Notes: a model not told the origin generated them from the letters alone. A DNA stretch of 10,604 nucleotides from an uncultured Eubacteriales bacterium (GCA_949745625.1 CATJZR010000129.1:1-10604); one strand, 5' to 3'; counted from the first letter of the stretch, positions 1 to 6,851 are shown. Numbers and translations: made by a program.

Positions 1-77
1 ATATTTGCGCACTTACCGTTGTATCCGTGAAGAAAGTGCGCGCTGTCAAAACAAGCCGAAGTTTTTAAATAATACAT
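1..77 (-). CDS. queD: QueD, 6-carboxytetrahydropterin synthase (N-terminus only, cut by window edge)
   Basis: QueD converts 7,8-dihydroneopterin triphosphate to 6-carboxy-5,6,7,8-tetrahydropterin, an early step towards preQ0/preQ1 and queuosine in tRNA. Only 25 codons are visible, starting at the ATG at 77-75. They contain FDSAHFLHGYNGKCAN, the conserved N-terminal block of clostridial QueD proteins: His14 fits the first zinc ligand and Cys23 in GKC fits the catalytic cysteine. The remaining zinc ligands (HGH) would lie just beyond the edge. A GGGAG ribosome binding site (86-82) sits 4 nt before the ATG. The gene diverges from padR and has its own promoter and a structured leader. The identification rests on a short stretch, but the motif is distinctive. 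A pterin synthase of the related PTPS family is the main alternative. Confidence 0.82.
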   Translation of the reverse strand, partial: MYYLKTSACFDSAHFLHGYNGKCAN

Positions 78-93
78 TTCTCTCCCTTTGCGC

Positions 94-125
94 AAAAAAG
101 TACAGCCGCGACAAAACGACTGCAC
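94..125 (-). terminator. Intrinsic-terminator-like hairpin in the queD leader (attenuator)
   Basis: Read on the minus strand, GTGCAGTCG (125-117) pairs with CGGCTGTAC (108-100) over 9 bp, including one G-U and one U-G wobble, around an 8-nt loop. Six U residues follow at once (99-94). The queD ribosome binding site lies only 7 nt after the U tract, so a terminator here would stop transcription before the gene. That position is typical of a riboswitch expression platform rather than a gene-end terminator. The loop GTTTTGT (117-111) is perfectly complementary to ACAAAAC (163-157) in the upstream A-rich tail, giving a possible alternative fold. Confidence 0.68.
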
Positions 126-150
126 CCAAAAAGACTATCCCCATTCAGAT

Positions 151-194
151 GCCCTGGTTTTGTTTAACGACAGGATGGCGCAAACGAACTGTCA
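151..194 (-). ncRNA. Candidate preQ1-I-like riboswitch aptamer
   Basis: On the minus strand, TGACAG (194-189) pairs with CTGTCG (173-168) across a 15-nt loop beginning TTC. The 3' strand is followed directly by the tail TTAAACAAAACCAGGG (167-152). A short P1 stem followed by an A-rich tail that folds back into the loop is the architecture of preQ1-I aptamers, and this tail resembles that of the Thermoanaerobacter tengcongensis preQ1 riboswitch. Loop GCC (179-177) could pair with tail GGC (153-151) as the P2 pseudoknot. It begins about 10 nt after the predicted transcript start and lies upstream of queD, a known target of this class. The loop is longer than in the classical type and the fit was made by eye, so the class assignment is tentative. 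Confidence 0.5.
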
Positions 195-208
195 GTTTAA
201 TTGACTAT

Positions 209-237
209 ATAATAACATGCTGCAAAGCGTATGTCAA
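209..237 (-). promoter_or_regulatory. queD promoter
   Basis: On the minus strand, a perfect -35 box TTGACA (237-232) is followed by a 17-bp spacer and TATTAT (214-209, five of six matches to consensus). An extended -10 TG dinucleotide stands one base before the -10 box (217-216). Transcription would start near 202-205, giving a leader of about 125 nt before the queD ATG at 77. The spacer contains ACATGCTG (215-222), repeated at 254-261 upstream of the -35. Confidence 0.78.
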
Positions 238-253
238 GTCAACCGAAGCGCTT

Positions 254-261
254 ACATGCTG
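254..261. repeat. Second copy of a short direct repeat near the queD promoter
   Basis: ACATGCTG occurs at 215-222, inside the queD promoter spacer, and again at 254-261, with starts 39 bp apart. ACAT (215-218) also forms an inverted pair with ATGT (231-234). These could be regulator half-sites, but words this short may recur by chance. Confidence 0.25.
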
Positions 262-314
262 TTTATTTTTAAAACGGTCGGAATTTTATCAGATACTTTA
301 TACCGATAAATTGC

Positions 315-343
315 TTGACAATTCCGATTAAAAATATTACTAT
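315..343 (+). promoter_or_regulatory. padR promoter
   Basis: A perfect -35 box TTGACA (315-320), a 17-bp spacer and a -10 box TACTAT (338-343) precede padR. The start of transcription would fall near 350, leaving a leader of only about 14 nt. That leader holds the AGGA ribosome binding site at 353-356, 7 nt before the ATG. No other promoter is evident before the downstream hydrolase, so the pair is probably cotranscribed from here. Confidence 0.7.
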
Positions 344-350
344 TAGTAAT
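336..350. promoter_or_regulatory. Palindromic operator over the padR -10 box
   Basis: ATTACTATTAGTAAT is a perfect inverted repeat: 7-bp arms ATTACTA and TAGTAAT around a single central T. It covers the whole -10 box and the likely transcription start of padR. A protein bound here would block RNA polymerase. PadR-family repressors commonly bind dyad operators in their own promoters, so PadR itself is the natural candidate, though this is inferred from position. Confidence 0.6.
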
Positions 351-363
351 ACAGGACAGCAAA

Positions 364-894
364 ATGGAAAATATAATTTTAGGTTTATTGCTACTGCAAT
401 CGCGAACGATTTATCAGTTGAGAAAACGCATAAACGACGGATTGCACTTAATGTACAGCTGCAGTACGGGCAGCATACAAGCCGCAATTAAAAAATTATT
501 GCGAAACGGATGCATTACCGTCAGCGAAAACACGGAAAACGGTAAGCTGAAAAAAATTTACAGCATAACAGATAGCGGAAAAGCCTGCCTTAACTCGTGG
601 TTAAACAGCCCTATTGACATAGGTACGGCTAAAAATCCGGAGCTGTCTAAAATATATTTTATGGGACTTACCGAAAAAGAAATCCGCATAAAGCTAATAG
701 AAAAACACGTGGCAGATTTAAAAAGATTACATTCCGATTTGGAAAAAATATGCAACGAAGGCGAAGCGCTGTCAAGCGATATGCAAAATAACGACGTACT
801 GTTTTTTCAGTTTCAAACGGCAGCATACGGACGCGATTTAATGAAATTTAATGCGGAATGGTACACTCGATTGCTAAAAACTTTAAAGGATTAA
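364..894 (+). CDS. PadR-family transcriptional regulator
   Basis: A 176-residue cytoplasmic repressor. Residues 1-80 form the PadR winged helix: the opening helix ILGLLLLQSRTIYQLRKRI, the recognition-helix region STGSIQAAIKKLLRNGCI (34-51) and the wing and following helix KKIYSITDSGKACLNSWL (63-80). The latter matches the family pattern of Y-x-LT-x-xG with a trailing tryptophan. Residues 92-176 are helical and charged and end in EWYTRLLKTL, as in the C-terminal dimerisation helices of PadR subfamilies of this length. The start is set by the AGGA at 353-356. The gene ends 4 nt before the alpha/beta hydrolase gene, which it may control. The ligand cannot be told from sequence. The lower G+C than the operon to the right suggests a separate origin. 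Confidence 0.88.
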   Translation: MENIILGLLLLQSRTIYQLRKRINDGLHLMYSCSTGSIQAAIKKLLRNGCITVSENTENGKLKKIYSITDSGKACLNSWLNSPIDIGTAKNPELSKIYFMGLTEKEIRIKLIEKHVADLKRLHSDLEKICNEGEALSSDMQNNDVLFFQFQTAAYGRDLMKFNAEWYTRLLKTLKD

Positions 895-898
895 GAAA

Positions 899-1687
899 AT
901 GAAGAAGTTTTATCTTGATAATTCGCCTATTGCTTATTACGTTGACGACAGCGCGGATAAGGACTGGATTGTTTTTGTTCACGCCGCATTTGTCGACCAT
1001 AGAATGTTTGATAAACAATACGATTACTTTTCGGGCAAATTCAATTTGCTGGCTATCGATATTCTGGGCCACGGCAATTCGGTTCGCACACGAAAAGGCG
1101 ATAGCGTTGAAAAAACGGCGGAATGGATAGACCGGATTTTTATAAAGCACAGTATCTCAGCCGCGCATTTGGTCGGAGTTTCGTTAGGTTCGGTTCTCAT
1201 ACAGGACTTTGCCAACAAATATGAAAATAAGGTTTTATCGCTTGCTTGCTTTGGCGGATACGATATAAACAGTTTTGATATGAAAAAGCTGAAAACTAAT
1301 TCCAAAAATCAAATGAAAATGATGATGAAAGCGCTGTTCTCTATCAAGTGGTTTGCGAAAGCAAATAAAAAAATTTCCGCTTACACAAGCGAAGCGCAAG
1401 CGAAATTTTACGAAATGAATATTCAATTCAAAAAAAGTTCTTTCAGGTATCTGTCGGGTTTACAAAAGCTTGTAAATAAATACCCTAAGAAACAACGGAA
1501 ATATAAATTATTGGTCGGTTGCGGTGAACACGATATTCCTGCGGAAATAGAAATCGTCAACGAATGGGCGCAAAACGAAAATTGCGATAAAATAATTTTA
1601 AAAGACGCAGGACATTGCGTAAATATGGACGCTCCGCAGGAATTTAATCAGCGTTTGGAAAATTTTTTAATAAACAACCGTAAATAG
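899..1687 (+). CDS. Alpha/beta hydrolase, probable esterase or lipase-like enzyme
   Basis: A 262-residue soluble serine hydrolase without signal peptide or membrane segment. The fold's landmarks appear in order: the strand and oxyanion motif VFVHAAF (His28), DILGHGNS (54-61), the nucleophile elbow GVSLGS with Ser95, the acid loop GEHDIP with Asp212 and AGHCVNMD with His239. The triad is therefore complete and the length is normal for a single-domain member. A lysine- and methionine-rich stretch at 129-160 fills the position of the variable cap. AAAGGA at 885-890, inside the end of padR, lies 8 nt before the ATG. The substrate is unknown; proximity to PadR suggests an inducible hydrolysis or detoxification role. 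No convincing terminator was found in the 66-nt gap to the convergent rpiB. Confidence 0.85.
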   Translation: MKKFYLDNSPIAYYVDDSADKDWIVFVHAAFVDHRMFDKQYDYFSGKFNLLAIDILGHGNSVRTRKGDSVEKTAEWIDRIFIKHSISAAHLVGVSLGSVLIQDFANKYENKVLSLACFGGYDINSFDMKKLKTNSKNQMKMMMKALFSIKWFAKANKKISAYTSEAQAKFYEMNIQFKKSSFRYLSGLQKLVNKYPKKQRKYKLLVGCGEHDIPAEIEIVNEWAQNENCDKIILKDAGHCVNMDAPQEFNQRLENFLINNRK

Positions 1688-1753
1688 CGCGTACGATGCA
1701 ATACGCTCTACTTCCTTTGCTTTGACAATGACCGAAATAAAAATGCGCGTAGT

Positions 1754-2203
1754 TTATTTGCAATATTTTTTTTCGACTGCGGTAATTTTGTCGACGCGGC
1801 GCTGATGTCTGCCGCCCTCGAACTCAGTCCGCAAGAAAATATCGGCTATTTCAAGAGCGTAGCCCTCGCCAACTACCTTTTCGCCCATTGCAAGGACGTT
1901 TGCGTCGTTATGGCGACGGGTAAATTCGGCACAGTAGCTGTCGTGACAGTGCGCGCACCGAACGCCGGGCACTTTATTTGCGACAATAGAAACGCCTATA
2001 CCCGTTGAGCAGATAATTATGCCCCTGTCGCACTCGCCAGACGCTACCGCTTCGGCGGCAGGCAAGGCAAAATCGGGATAGTCGCAGCTTTCGGCGCTGT
2101 CGGTGCCGAAATCGCATATACCGTAACCGTTTGCTTTGAGGTATTCCTTGATTTTGTTTTTGAGGTTAAGTCCGCCGTGGTCGGCAGCAATAGCAATTTT
2201 CAT
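1754..2203 (-). CDS. rpiB: Ribose-5-phosphate isomerase B
   Basis: RpiB interconverts ribose 5-phosphate and ribulose 5-phosphate in the non-oxidative pentose phosphate pathway. The 149 residues cover the family end to end: AADHGG at 6-11, SCDYPDFA at 39-46, CSTGIGVSIVANKVPGVRCA at 65-84, HNDANVLAMG at 98-107 and GGRHQRRVDKI at 130-140. Cys65 stands at the catalytic cysteine position and His98 at the ring-opening position. Some LacA/LacB and allose-phosphate isomerases share these motifs, but the gene context favours RpiB. It is the last gene of the leftward operon, starting 1 nt after the ywlE stop (TGA-T-ATG). The only upstream purine run is a modest AGAAGAG, so translational coupling is likely. 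The protein is unusually rich in cysteine (8 residues). Confidence 0.95.
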   Translation of the reverse strand: MKIAIAADHGGLNLKNKIKEYLKANGYGICDFGTDSAESCDYPDFALPAAEAVASGECDRGIIICSTGIGVSIVANKVPGVRCAHCHDSYCAEFTRRHNDANVLAMGEKVVGEGYALEIADIFLRTEFEGGRHQRRVDKITAVEKKYCK

Positions 2204-2204
2204 A

Positions 2205-2654
2205 TCACTCTTCTTTATAATTTTTTATATATCCTTCTATTATTTCGTTGCAAACCGTGCCGAGTGCGTCGCGCGTGGCTCGGTAAGCCTGAATATCTCT
2301 GCCGTAGGGGTCGGGCACGTCGAAACCGCAAATTTCCTTTACGCAAGTGACGTTGCCGCACGCTTCCAAAACCTGCTTCTGCGAAGCGGTCATACAGACG
2401 ACGAGCGTGCTCGACGCAATAATTTTCTGCGTAAGCTGCTTAGGACTGAAGCCGTCGACTGCGATGCCGATTTCGGCAAGTGCCTGTCTGCTGTTACAGC
2501 TGATTGTCCCGCCTACTTCGGCATTTATTCCGCAGGAAGAGACGCTCCACCATTTTATTTTGTTTTTCTTGATTTTGTCCCGCAAAAGCGCTTCCGCCAT
2601 AGGGCTGCGGCAAGTGTTTCCCGTGCAGACAAAGAGTATTTTTTTTCTTTTCAT
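2205..2654 (-). CDS. ywlE: Low-molecular-weight phosphatase, probable protein-arginine phosphatase YwlE
   Basis: The 149-residue protein has the low-molecular-weight tyrosine phosphatase fold. The P-loop CTGNTCRSP gives the CX5R signature with nucleophile Cys10 and Arg16, and DPYG carries the general acid Asp115. The residue before the second P-loop cysteine is Thr14. In Bacillus subtilis YwlE the equivalent threonine sets selectivity for phosphoarginine, while tyrosine phosphatases have a bulkier residue there. YwlE reverses protein arginine phosphorylation by the kinase McsB, which marks proteins for ClpCP. The order sua5-ywlE-rpiB matches B. subtilis ywlC-ywlE-ywlF. Its ATG overlaps the sua5 stop by 4 nt (ATGA), with AGAGGA very close upstream. 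Tyrosine phosphatase or arsenate-reductase-like activity is the alternative. Confidence 0.88.
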   Translation of the reverse strand: MKRKKILFVCTGNTCRSPMAEALLRDKIKKNKIKWWSVSSCGINAEVGGTISCNSRQALAEIGIAVDGFSPKQLTQKIIASSTLVVCMTASQKQVLEACGNVTCVKEICGFDVPDPYGRDIQAYRATRDALGTVCNEIIEGYIKNYKEE

Positions 2655-3640
2655 TGTCCTCTACACGCCTTTTCCAGTCTGTTCATAACGCCGACCATTA
2701 TGCCGTCGCGTTGCTTAGGCGAAATGGCTATTATAAGCTGCGCCACTCTCTCGCCCTCGCGTAACTTTTCGTATAGATGCGCCGCAATTTCTTCCGCGCT
2801 GCCGCCGAGATTTAATATATTTCCAACATGTAACCCGCGAGCTGTCGAGGCGTCGCACATTATATACGTTTTTATACCGTTTGACGTTTGCCTGACATAT
2901 TCGTCAACGGCTTCGTCCGCGTCGTCGAAAAGCATAGTTTTGCAGACGGGCGAATAATGCTTATACTTCATACCGGGCGAACGCACCGCCTCACCATCGC
3001 GCATTTTATAAACCTCGCACGCGCCGACGGCATCTGCAATCATTCCGCGCGTGATTAGCCCGCTTCTCAAAATTACGGGCACCTCGCCCGTGCAGTCGAG
3101 AACGGTGCTTTCAATTCCGCCCGTACATCTGCCGCCGTCGAGAATAAGCCCTATCCTGCCGTTCAAATCGGCATAAACGTGCTCGGCACTTACGGGGCTG
3201 ACGTGCTTGGATATATTTGCCGAAGGCGCTGCTACAGGCATATCGAGATACCGCAAAAAGCGCTGCGCCCCCTCGTGCGACGGTATGCGTACGGCAAGCG
3301 TATCCAACCCGCACGATACCGCCTTTGCAACCTTGTTACAGCTTTTGTAAACGAGAGTCAGCGGACCGGGCAAAAACTTTTTTGCAAGCTTTTCTGCGTA
3401 GTCCGGCACGTAAGATACGAGTGTAGATATATCGTAGTTGCTATGCACGTGAACTATCAATGGATTGTCGTTCGGTCTGCCCTTGATTGTAAAGATATTT
3501 TTTACAGCCTCTTCCGAAAACGCATTAGTGCCAAGCCCGTAGACCGTTTCGGTAGGAAACGCAACCGCACCCCCCTCCGTAATTATAGCCTTAGCAAGCT
3601 TTAAAGAAACCCCGTCAACGGGCAGAATTTTCGTTTCCAT
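2651..3640 (-). CDS. sua5: L-threonylcarbamoyladenylate synthase, Sua5/YrdC/YwlC type
   Basis: Sua5 makes threonylcarbamoyl-AMP from threonine, bicarbonate and ATP, the first step of the t6A37 modification of ANN-decoding tRNAs. From the chosen start (METKILPVDG) it has 329 residues. The YrdC domain spans about 8-205 with PTETVYGLG (29-37), KGRPNDNPL (53-61), AAPSANIS (137-144) and ESTVLD (177-182). The linker SPGMKYKHYSP (221-231) leads to the C-terminal Sua5 domain, ending MVGVMNRLEKACRGQ. This is the long, two-domain form. The frame is open to 3685, but that would read 44 nt into dnaB and add a basic 15-residue leader not seen in the family; the ATG at 3640 follows the dnaB stop by 1 nt with AGGAGG about 12 nt upstream. 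Confidence 0.93.
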   Translation of the reverse strand: METKILPVDGVSLKLAKAIITEGGAVAFPTETVYGLGTNAFSEEAVKNIFTIKGRPNDNPLIVHVHSNYDISTLVSYVPDYAEKLAKKFLPGPLTLVYKSCNKVAKAVSCGLDTLAVRIPSHEGAQRFLRYLDMPVAAPSANISKHVSPVSAEHVYADLNGRIGLILDGGRCTGGIESTVLDCTGEVPVILRSGLITRGMIADAVGACEVYKMRDGEAVRSPGMKYKHYSPVCKTMLFDDADEAVDEYVRQTSNGIKTYIMCDASTARGLHVGNILNLGGSAEEIAAHLYEKLREGERVAQLIIAISPKQRDGIMVGVMNRLEKACRGQ

Positions 3641-3641
3641 A

Positions 3642-5069
3642 TCAGAACGGAGCCTCCTCGTCGGGCGCGGCGAAAGGTATATCATCTCTGCCGCCCGCAG
3701 GCTCGGGAGGCGGCTCGTAGCCTTGTTCGGGGTCGGGATTAACGAACTTGGTCAGTTCGCCCTTGAAGCGCAGCGGTATTCGGTCCAGTCCACCGTTCCT
3801 GTGCTTTGCTATTATGAGGTCCGCCATTCCCTTTTTAATATTGTTTTTAGCTAGGTCTTCGTCCTTTACATTGACGTCGGGACGGCTTATAAACATAACG
3901 ATGTCGGCATCCTGCTCTATAGCGCCAGATTCACGCAGGTCGGAAAGCTGAGGCTCGCCGGACTGAATACGGCGAAGCTGAGAAAGCGCTATTACGGGCA
4001 CGTTCAGCTCCTTTGCCATAATTTTAAGCTCACGCGTGATGGTAGCGACCTCTTGCGTTCTGTTCTGCTCCGCGCTCTCTTTTCCGCTTGACATAAGCTG
4101 GATATAGTCTATCATGACGAGGTCGAGCTTGCCGTTGTTTTTAGATTTTATCCTGCGGCACTTTGATAGAATTTCCATAGGCGTAACGCGCGAGGAATCG
4201 TCGATATTTATGCGGCTTTTTTTAAGCGCGTCGCTCGCCTTGATAAGCTTGCGCCAGTCATTGGGCGTAAGCTTACCCGAAAGTGCGTCCGCCATACTGA
4301 CGCCCGCGAATCCGCAAAGCAGTCTTTGTATAATCTGTACCTCCGGCATTTCCAAAGAAAATACCGCGCAGACCGCGTCGCAGGAAAGCGCCGCATGCTC
4401 GACTATATTCATTGCAAGCGAGGTTTTACCCATACCGGGACGGGCGGCAAGAACTATCAGGTCCGAACGCTGCAACCCGTTGGTAAGTCTGTCAAAGCGG
4501 GTAAATCCCGTACTCAGTCCGCGGAACGCGTCCTTGTCCTTTGACAGCTTTTCGAATTTATCCAATACGTCGTCCACGCCGGTACTCTCGCGTATGTCCT
4601 TAACGCTGGACGTATCGTTTACTGTAGAAATATCATAAATCAGCTTTTCGGCCCGCTGTATACTTTTGACGGAATCGTCGCTGGATTTTGCGTATTCCTC
4701 TATCTCGCCCGCAGCGCGGATTAAGCTGCGGTTAATACTGTCGCGCCTTACTATATCGAGATAGTACCTGTAATTCGCCGCCGACGGCGTAAGTTGCGCA
4801 AGCTCGGTAACATAGGCTATACCTCCCGCCTTTTCGAGGCTGCCGCTGCTGTCCAGCCTGTCGCAGAGCGTGACTATATCGACGGGCTTACGCTCGTTAT
4901 AAGTCAGCTTCATTGCGGAAAGTATATAGCGGTGGGATTCCTGATAAAAATCGTTTTCATCAAGTTCTTCGAGTACTTCCGAAAGTATTTCGTTATCTAT
5001 CAGCAGACAGCTTAAAAGCGCTTGCTCCGCTTCGAGATTGTTGGGCATTGCATTGTTCTTTTTTGCCAT
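3642..5069 (-). CDS. dnaB: Replicative DNA helicase DnaB
   Basis: The ring-shaped hexameric 5'-3' helicase of the replication fork (called DnaC in Bacillus subtilis). Residues 8-110 are the N-terminal domain opening with NLEAEQALL; about 155-180 is the linker helix; 185-445 is the RecA-like motor. Motor motifs are AARPGMGKTS (208-217, Walker A Lys215), FSLEM (237-241, Glu240), VMIDYIQL (318-325, Walker B Asp321), ALSQLRR (361-367), DLRESGAIEQDAD (377-389) and IAKHRNGG (420-427). At 475 residues it is somewhat long because of a Pro-rich acidic tail (446-475) containing DDIPF and ending EEAPF. The start is 6 nt after pepF without a clear ribosome binding site, so coupling is likely. No intein or insertion is present. 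Confidence 0.97.
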   Translation of the reverse strand: MAKKNNAMPNNLEAEQALLSCLLIDNEILSEVLEELDENDFYQESHRYILSAMKLTYNERKPVDIVTLCDRLDSSGSLEKAGGIAYVTELAQLTPSAANYRYYLDIVRRDSINRSLIRAAGEIEEYAKSSDDSVKSIQRAEKLIYDISTVNDTSSVKDIRESTGVDDVLDKFEKLSKDKDAFRGLSTGFTRFDRLTNGLQRSDLIVLAARPGMGKTSLAMNIVEHAALSCDAVCAVFSLEMPEVQIIQRLLCGFAGVSMADALSGKLTPNDWRKLIKASDALKKSRINIDDSSRVTPMEILSKCRRIKSKNNGKLDLVMIDYIQLMSSGKESAEQNRTQEVATITRELKIMAKELNVPVIALSQLRRIQSGEPQLSDLRESGAIEQDADIVMFISRPDVNVKDEDLAKNNIKKGMADLIIAKHRNGGLDRIPLRFKGELTKFVNPDPEQGYEPPPEPAGGRDDIPFAAPDEEAPF

Positions 5070-5075
5070 AGTAAA

Positions 5076-6851
5076 TTAAATTCCCATTAAACGCTCGAAC
5101 TCTGTAAGCGTGTTTTCAAACTCCTTCATTGCAAAATCGAAAGGTTTATCCGTCGAAAGGTCGACGCCCGCAAGCTTCAAAAGCGATACGGGGTCGGTCG
5201 AGCTACCGCCCGAAAGGAAATTAAAGTATTCCTTGACCGCTCTGTCTCCTTCTGTGAGGATACGGTTTGCGATATTGATTGCCGAAATTATGCCCGTTGC
5301 GTACTTATATACGTAGAACGCCGTATAGAAGTGAGGTATCCTTGCCCACTCGCAGGAAATGTTATAGTCGTGCTCGATTGCGGTGCCGTAATACTTCTTG
5401 CCGATGTCGGCGTAAATTGCACAAAGCCCTTCCTTTGTGAGAGGCTCTCCCTTTTCCGCAGCATCGTGAGCCGCATACTCGAATTCGGCAAACATAGTCT
5501 GCCTGAACAGCGTTGCGCGAATCATATCGAGATAATAGTTAAGAACGTATTTTTTGAACTGCGTATCGGTGCTGTTCTTCAACATATATTTTAAAAGCAG
5601 CACTTCGTTGACGGTACTTGCAACCTCTGCCACGAAAATTTTATAGTTTGATTTTGCATAAGGCTGGTTGAGGCTTGAAAAATGGCTGTGCAGCGAATGT
5701 CCCATTTCATGCGCGACGGTGAAGATATTGTCCAGGTCTGGCTGATAGTTCAAAAGAACGTAAGGGTGAACGCCGTACGCGTGCGTGCTGTATGCTCCGC
5801 TGCGCTTTCCGTCGGTTTCCTCGACATCAATCCAGCGCTCGTCGTAGCCCTTTTTGAGCAGAGCCTGATACTCCTTGCCAAGGGGCGCCAAGCCCTTTAT
5901 AACGTAGTTGTAGGCTTCGTCATAACCGAGCTTCATTTCCGCGCCCTCTACAAGCGGGGTGTACATATCGTAAAAATACAGCTTGTCATAGCCTAGCAGT
6001 TTTTTCCTGTCGGCAACGTAGCGGTGAAGCACCGAAAGGTTGCCGTCAACGGTACTTAACAGGTTGTCGTAAACAGACCTGTCCACGTCTTCGTTAAATA
6101 GCGCCTTTTCAAGGCACGAACCGTATTTATACACCTTGCTGTAAAAAATGTCTGCTTTTACATTTCCGACGTACGTAGCGGTTATCGTATTTATAAGCGA
6201 ATCGTAAGCGCCGTAATATTTTTCGTATGCTTCCTTACGCTTGTCCCTGTCGTCACAGCGAAGAATTATGCCGTAAAGTCCGTGCGAAAGCTTCGCCTTG
6301 TCGCCGCCGAATTCGATTTCGGGCAGAGGCACTTCGAGATTGTCTATCATAGAGAATGTCTCGCGGAAATTGTAGAAAACCTCGCCGGCCATACTTACAA
6401 GCTTTTCCTCCTGTTCGGAAACGGTGTGCGGTTTGCCCTTGATTATTCTTTTTAAAATATAGTCGTAGTCGGCAAAACGCTTGTCCTTTAAAAGCGAGGC
6501 AAGATATTCGTCCGATTGCTTTGCCATTTCGGGCGAGAAAAACGCCTGCTCGGTAGCGTACTTGGTATAAAGCGAATATACCTTTGCGTCGTATGCGGCG
6601 TACTTTGAAACTGCCGAATCCTCGTCGTGCTTCATGGACGCGTAAACCGCAACCTTATCGAATGCCTTGCCGAATTCGTCGTCCGCTTTAAAAAACTTCA
6701 AAAGAGTTTCGCTATCGGAAAGCTTTCCCGCATACCGCGAAAAATCAATGTTCTTTTCCAGACGTGAAAATTCCTTTTCCCACTCCTCGTCGGTTGTGAA
6801 AATATCCTCAACCTTCCATTTGTATTCCGTTTTTACTTCGTTTCTTTTCAT
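5076..6851 (-). CDS. pepF: Oligoendopeptidase F, M3 family metallopeptidase
   Basis: A cytoplasmic zinc endopeptidase that cuts short peptides of roughly 7-20 residues. The 591-residue length is typical of PepF. The zinc site HEMGH (381-385) supplies His381, catalytic Glu382 and His385; Glu409 in VAEVAST, 24 residues on, is the third ligand. The C-terminal block HFYTAFYVYKYATG (507-520) carries the His and Tyr residues that bind substrate in M3 enzymes. The N-terminal part (about 10-200) is the helical oligopeptidase F domain, beginning YKWKVEDIF. No signal peptide is present. The ATG immediately follows the signal peptidase stop (TAAATG), with GAGGAG about 7 nt upstream inside the end of that gene. 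Neighbouring signal peptidase suggests a role in clearing cleaved signal peptides. Confidence 0.95.
   Translation of the reverse strand: MKRNEVKTEYKWKVEDIFTTDEEWEKEFSRLEKNIDFSRYAGKLSDSETLLKFFKADDEFGKAFDKVAVYASMKHDEDSAVSKYAAYDAKVYSLYTKYATEQAFFSPEMAKQSDEYLASLLKDKRFADYDYILKRIIKGKPHTVSEQEEKLVSMAGEVFYNFRETFSMIDNLEVPLPEIEFGGDKAKLSHGLYGIILRCDDRDKRKEAYEKYYGAYDSLINTITATYVGNVKADIFYSKVYKYGSCLEKALFNEDVDRSVYDNLLSTVDGNLSVLHRYVADRKKLLGYDKLYFYDMYTPLVEGAEMKLGYDEAYNYVIKGLAPLGKEYQALLKKGYDERWIDVEETDGKRSGAYSTHAYGVHPYVLLNYQPDLDNIFTVAHEMGHSLHSHFSSLNQPYAKSNYKIFVAEVASTVNEVLLLKYMLKNSTDTQFKKYVLNYYLDMIRATLFRQTMFAEFEYAAHDAAEKGEPLTKEGLCAIYADIGKKYYGTAIEHDYNISCEWARIPHFYTAFYVYKYATGIISAINIANRILTEGDRAVKEYFNFLSGGSSTDPVSLLKLAGVDLSTDKPFDFAMKEFENTLTEFERLMGI

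Noticed and set aside
94..150. T-box leader signature before queD
   Set aside because: GGGTGCAG followed by CGCGG faintly recalls the T-box antiterminator, but the conserved bulge sequence is missing, the leader is too short for the specifier stem, and queD is not a typical T-box target.
5..331. Rightward open frame of 108 codons before padR
   Set aside because: It starts with TTG, has no recognisable domain or ribosome binding site, and runs antisense to queD and its leader, where the minus strand gives a clear QueD N-terminus, promoter and hairpins.
1688..1753. Terminator between the convergent hydrolase and rpiB genes
   Set aside because: Only a 5-bp stem (GCGTA 1689-1693 with TACGC 1702-1706) was found, with no adjacent T tract on either strand. 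Not enough to call.
2136..2957. Rightward 273-codon open frame across ywlE and sua5
   Set aside because: Antisense to well-recognised genes; low-complexity, Ser/Phe-rich translation with no motif.
3641..3685. Upstream extension of sua5 by 15 residues
   Set aside because: It would overlap the end of dnaB by 44 nt and add a basic leader foreign to the family; the ATG at 3640 fits the 1-nt spacing seen elsewhere in the operon.
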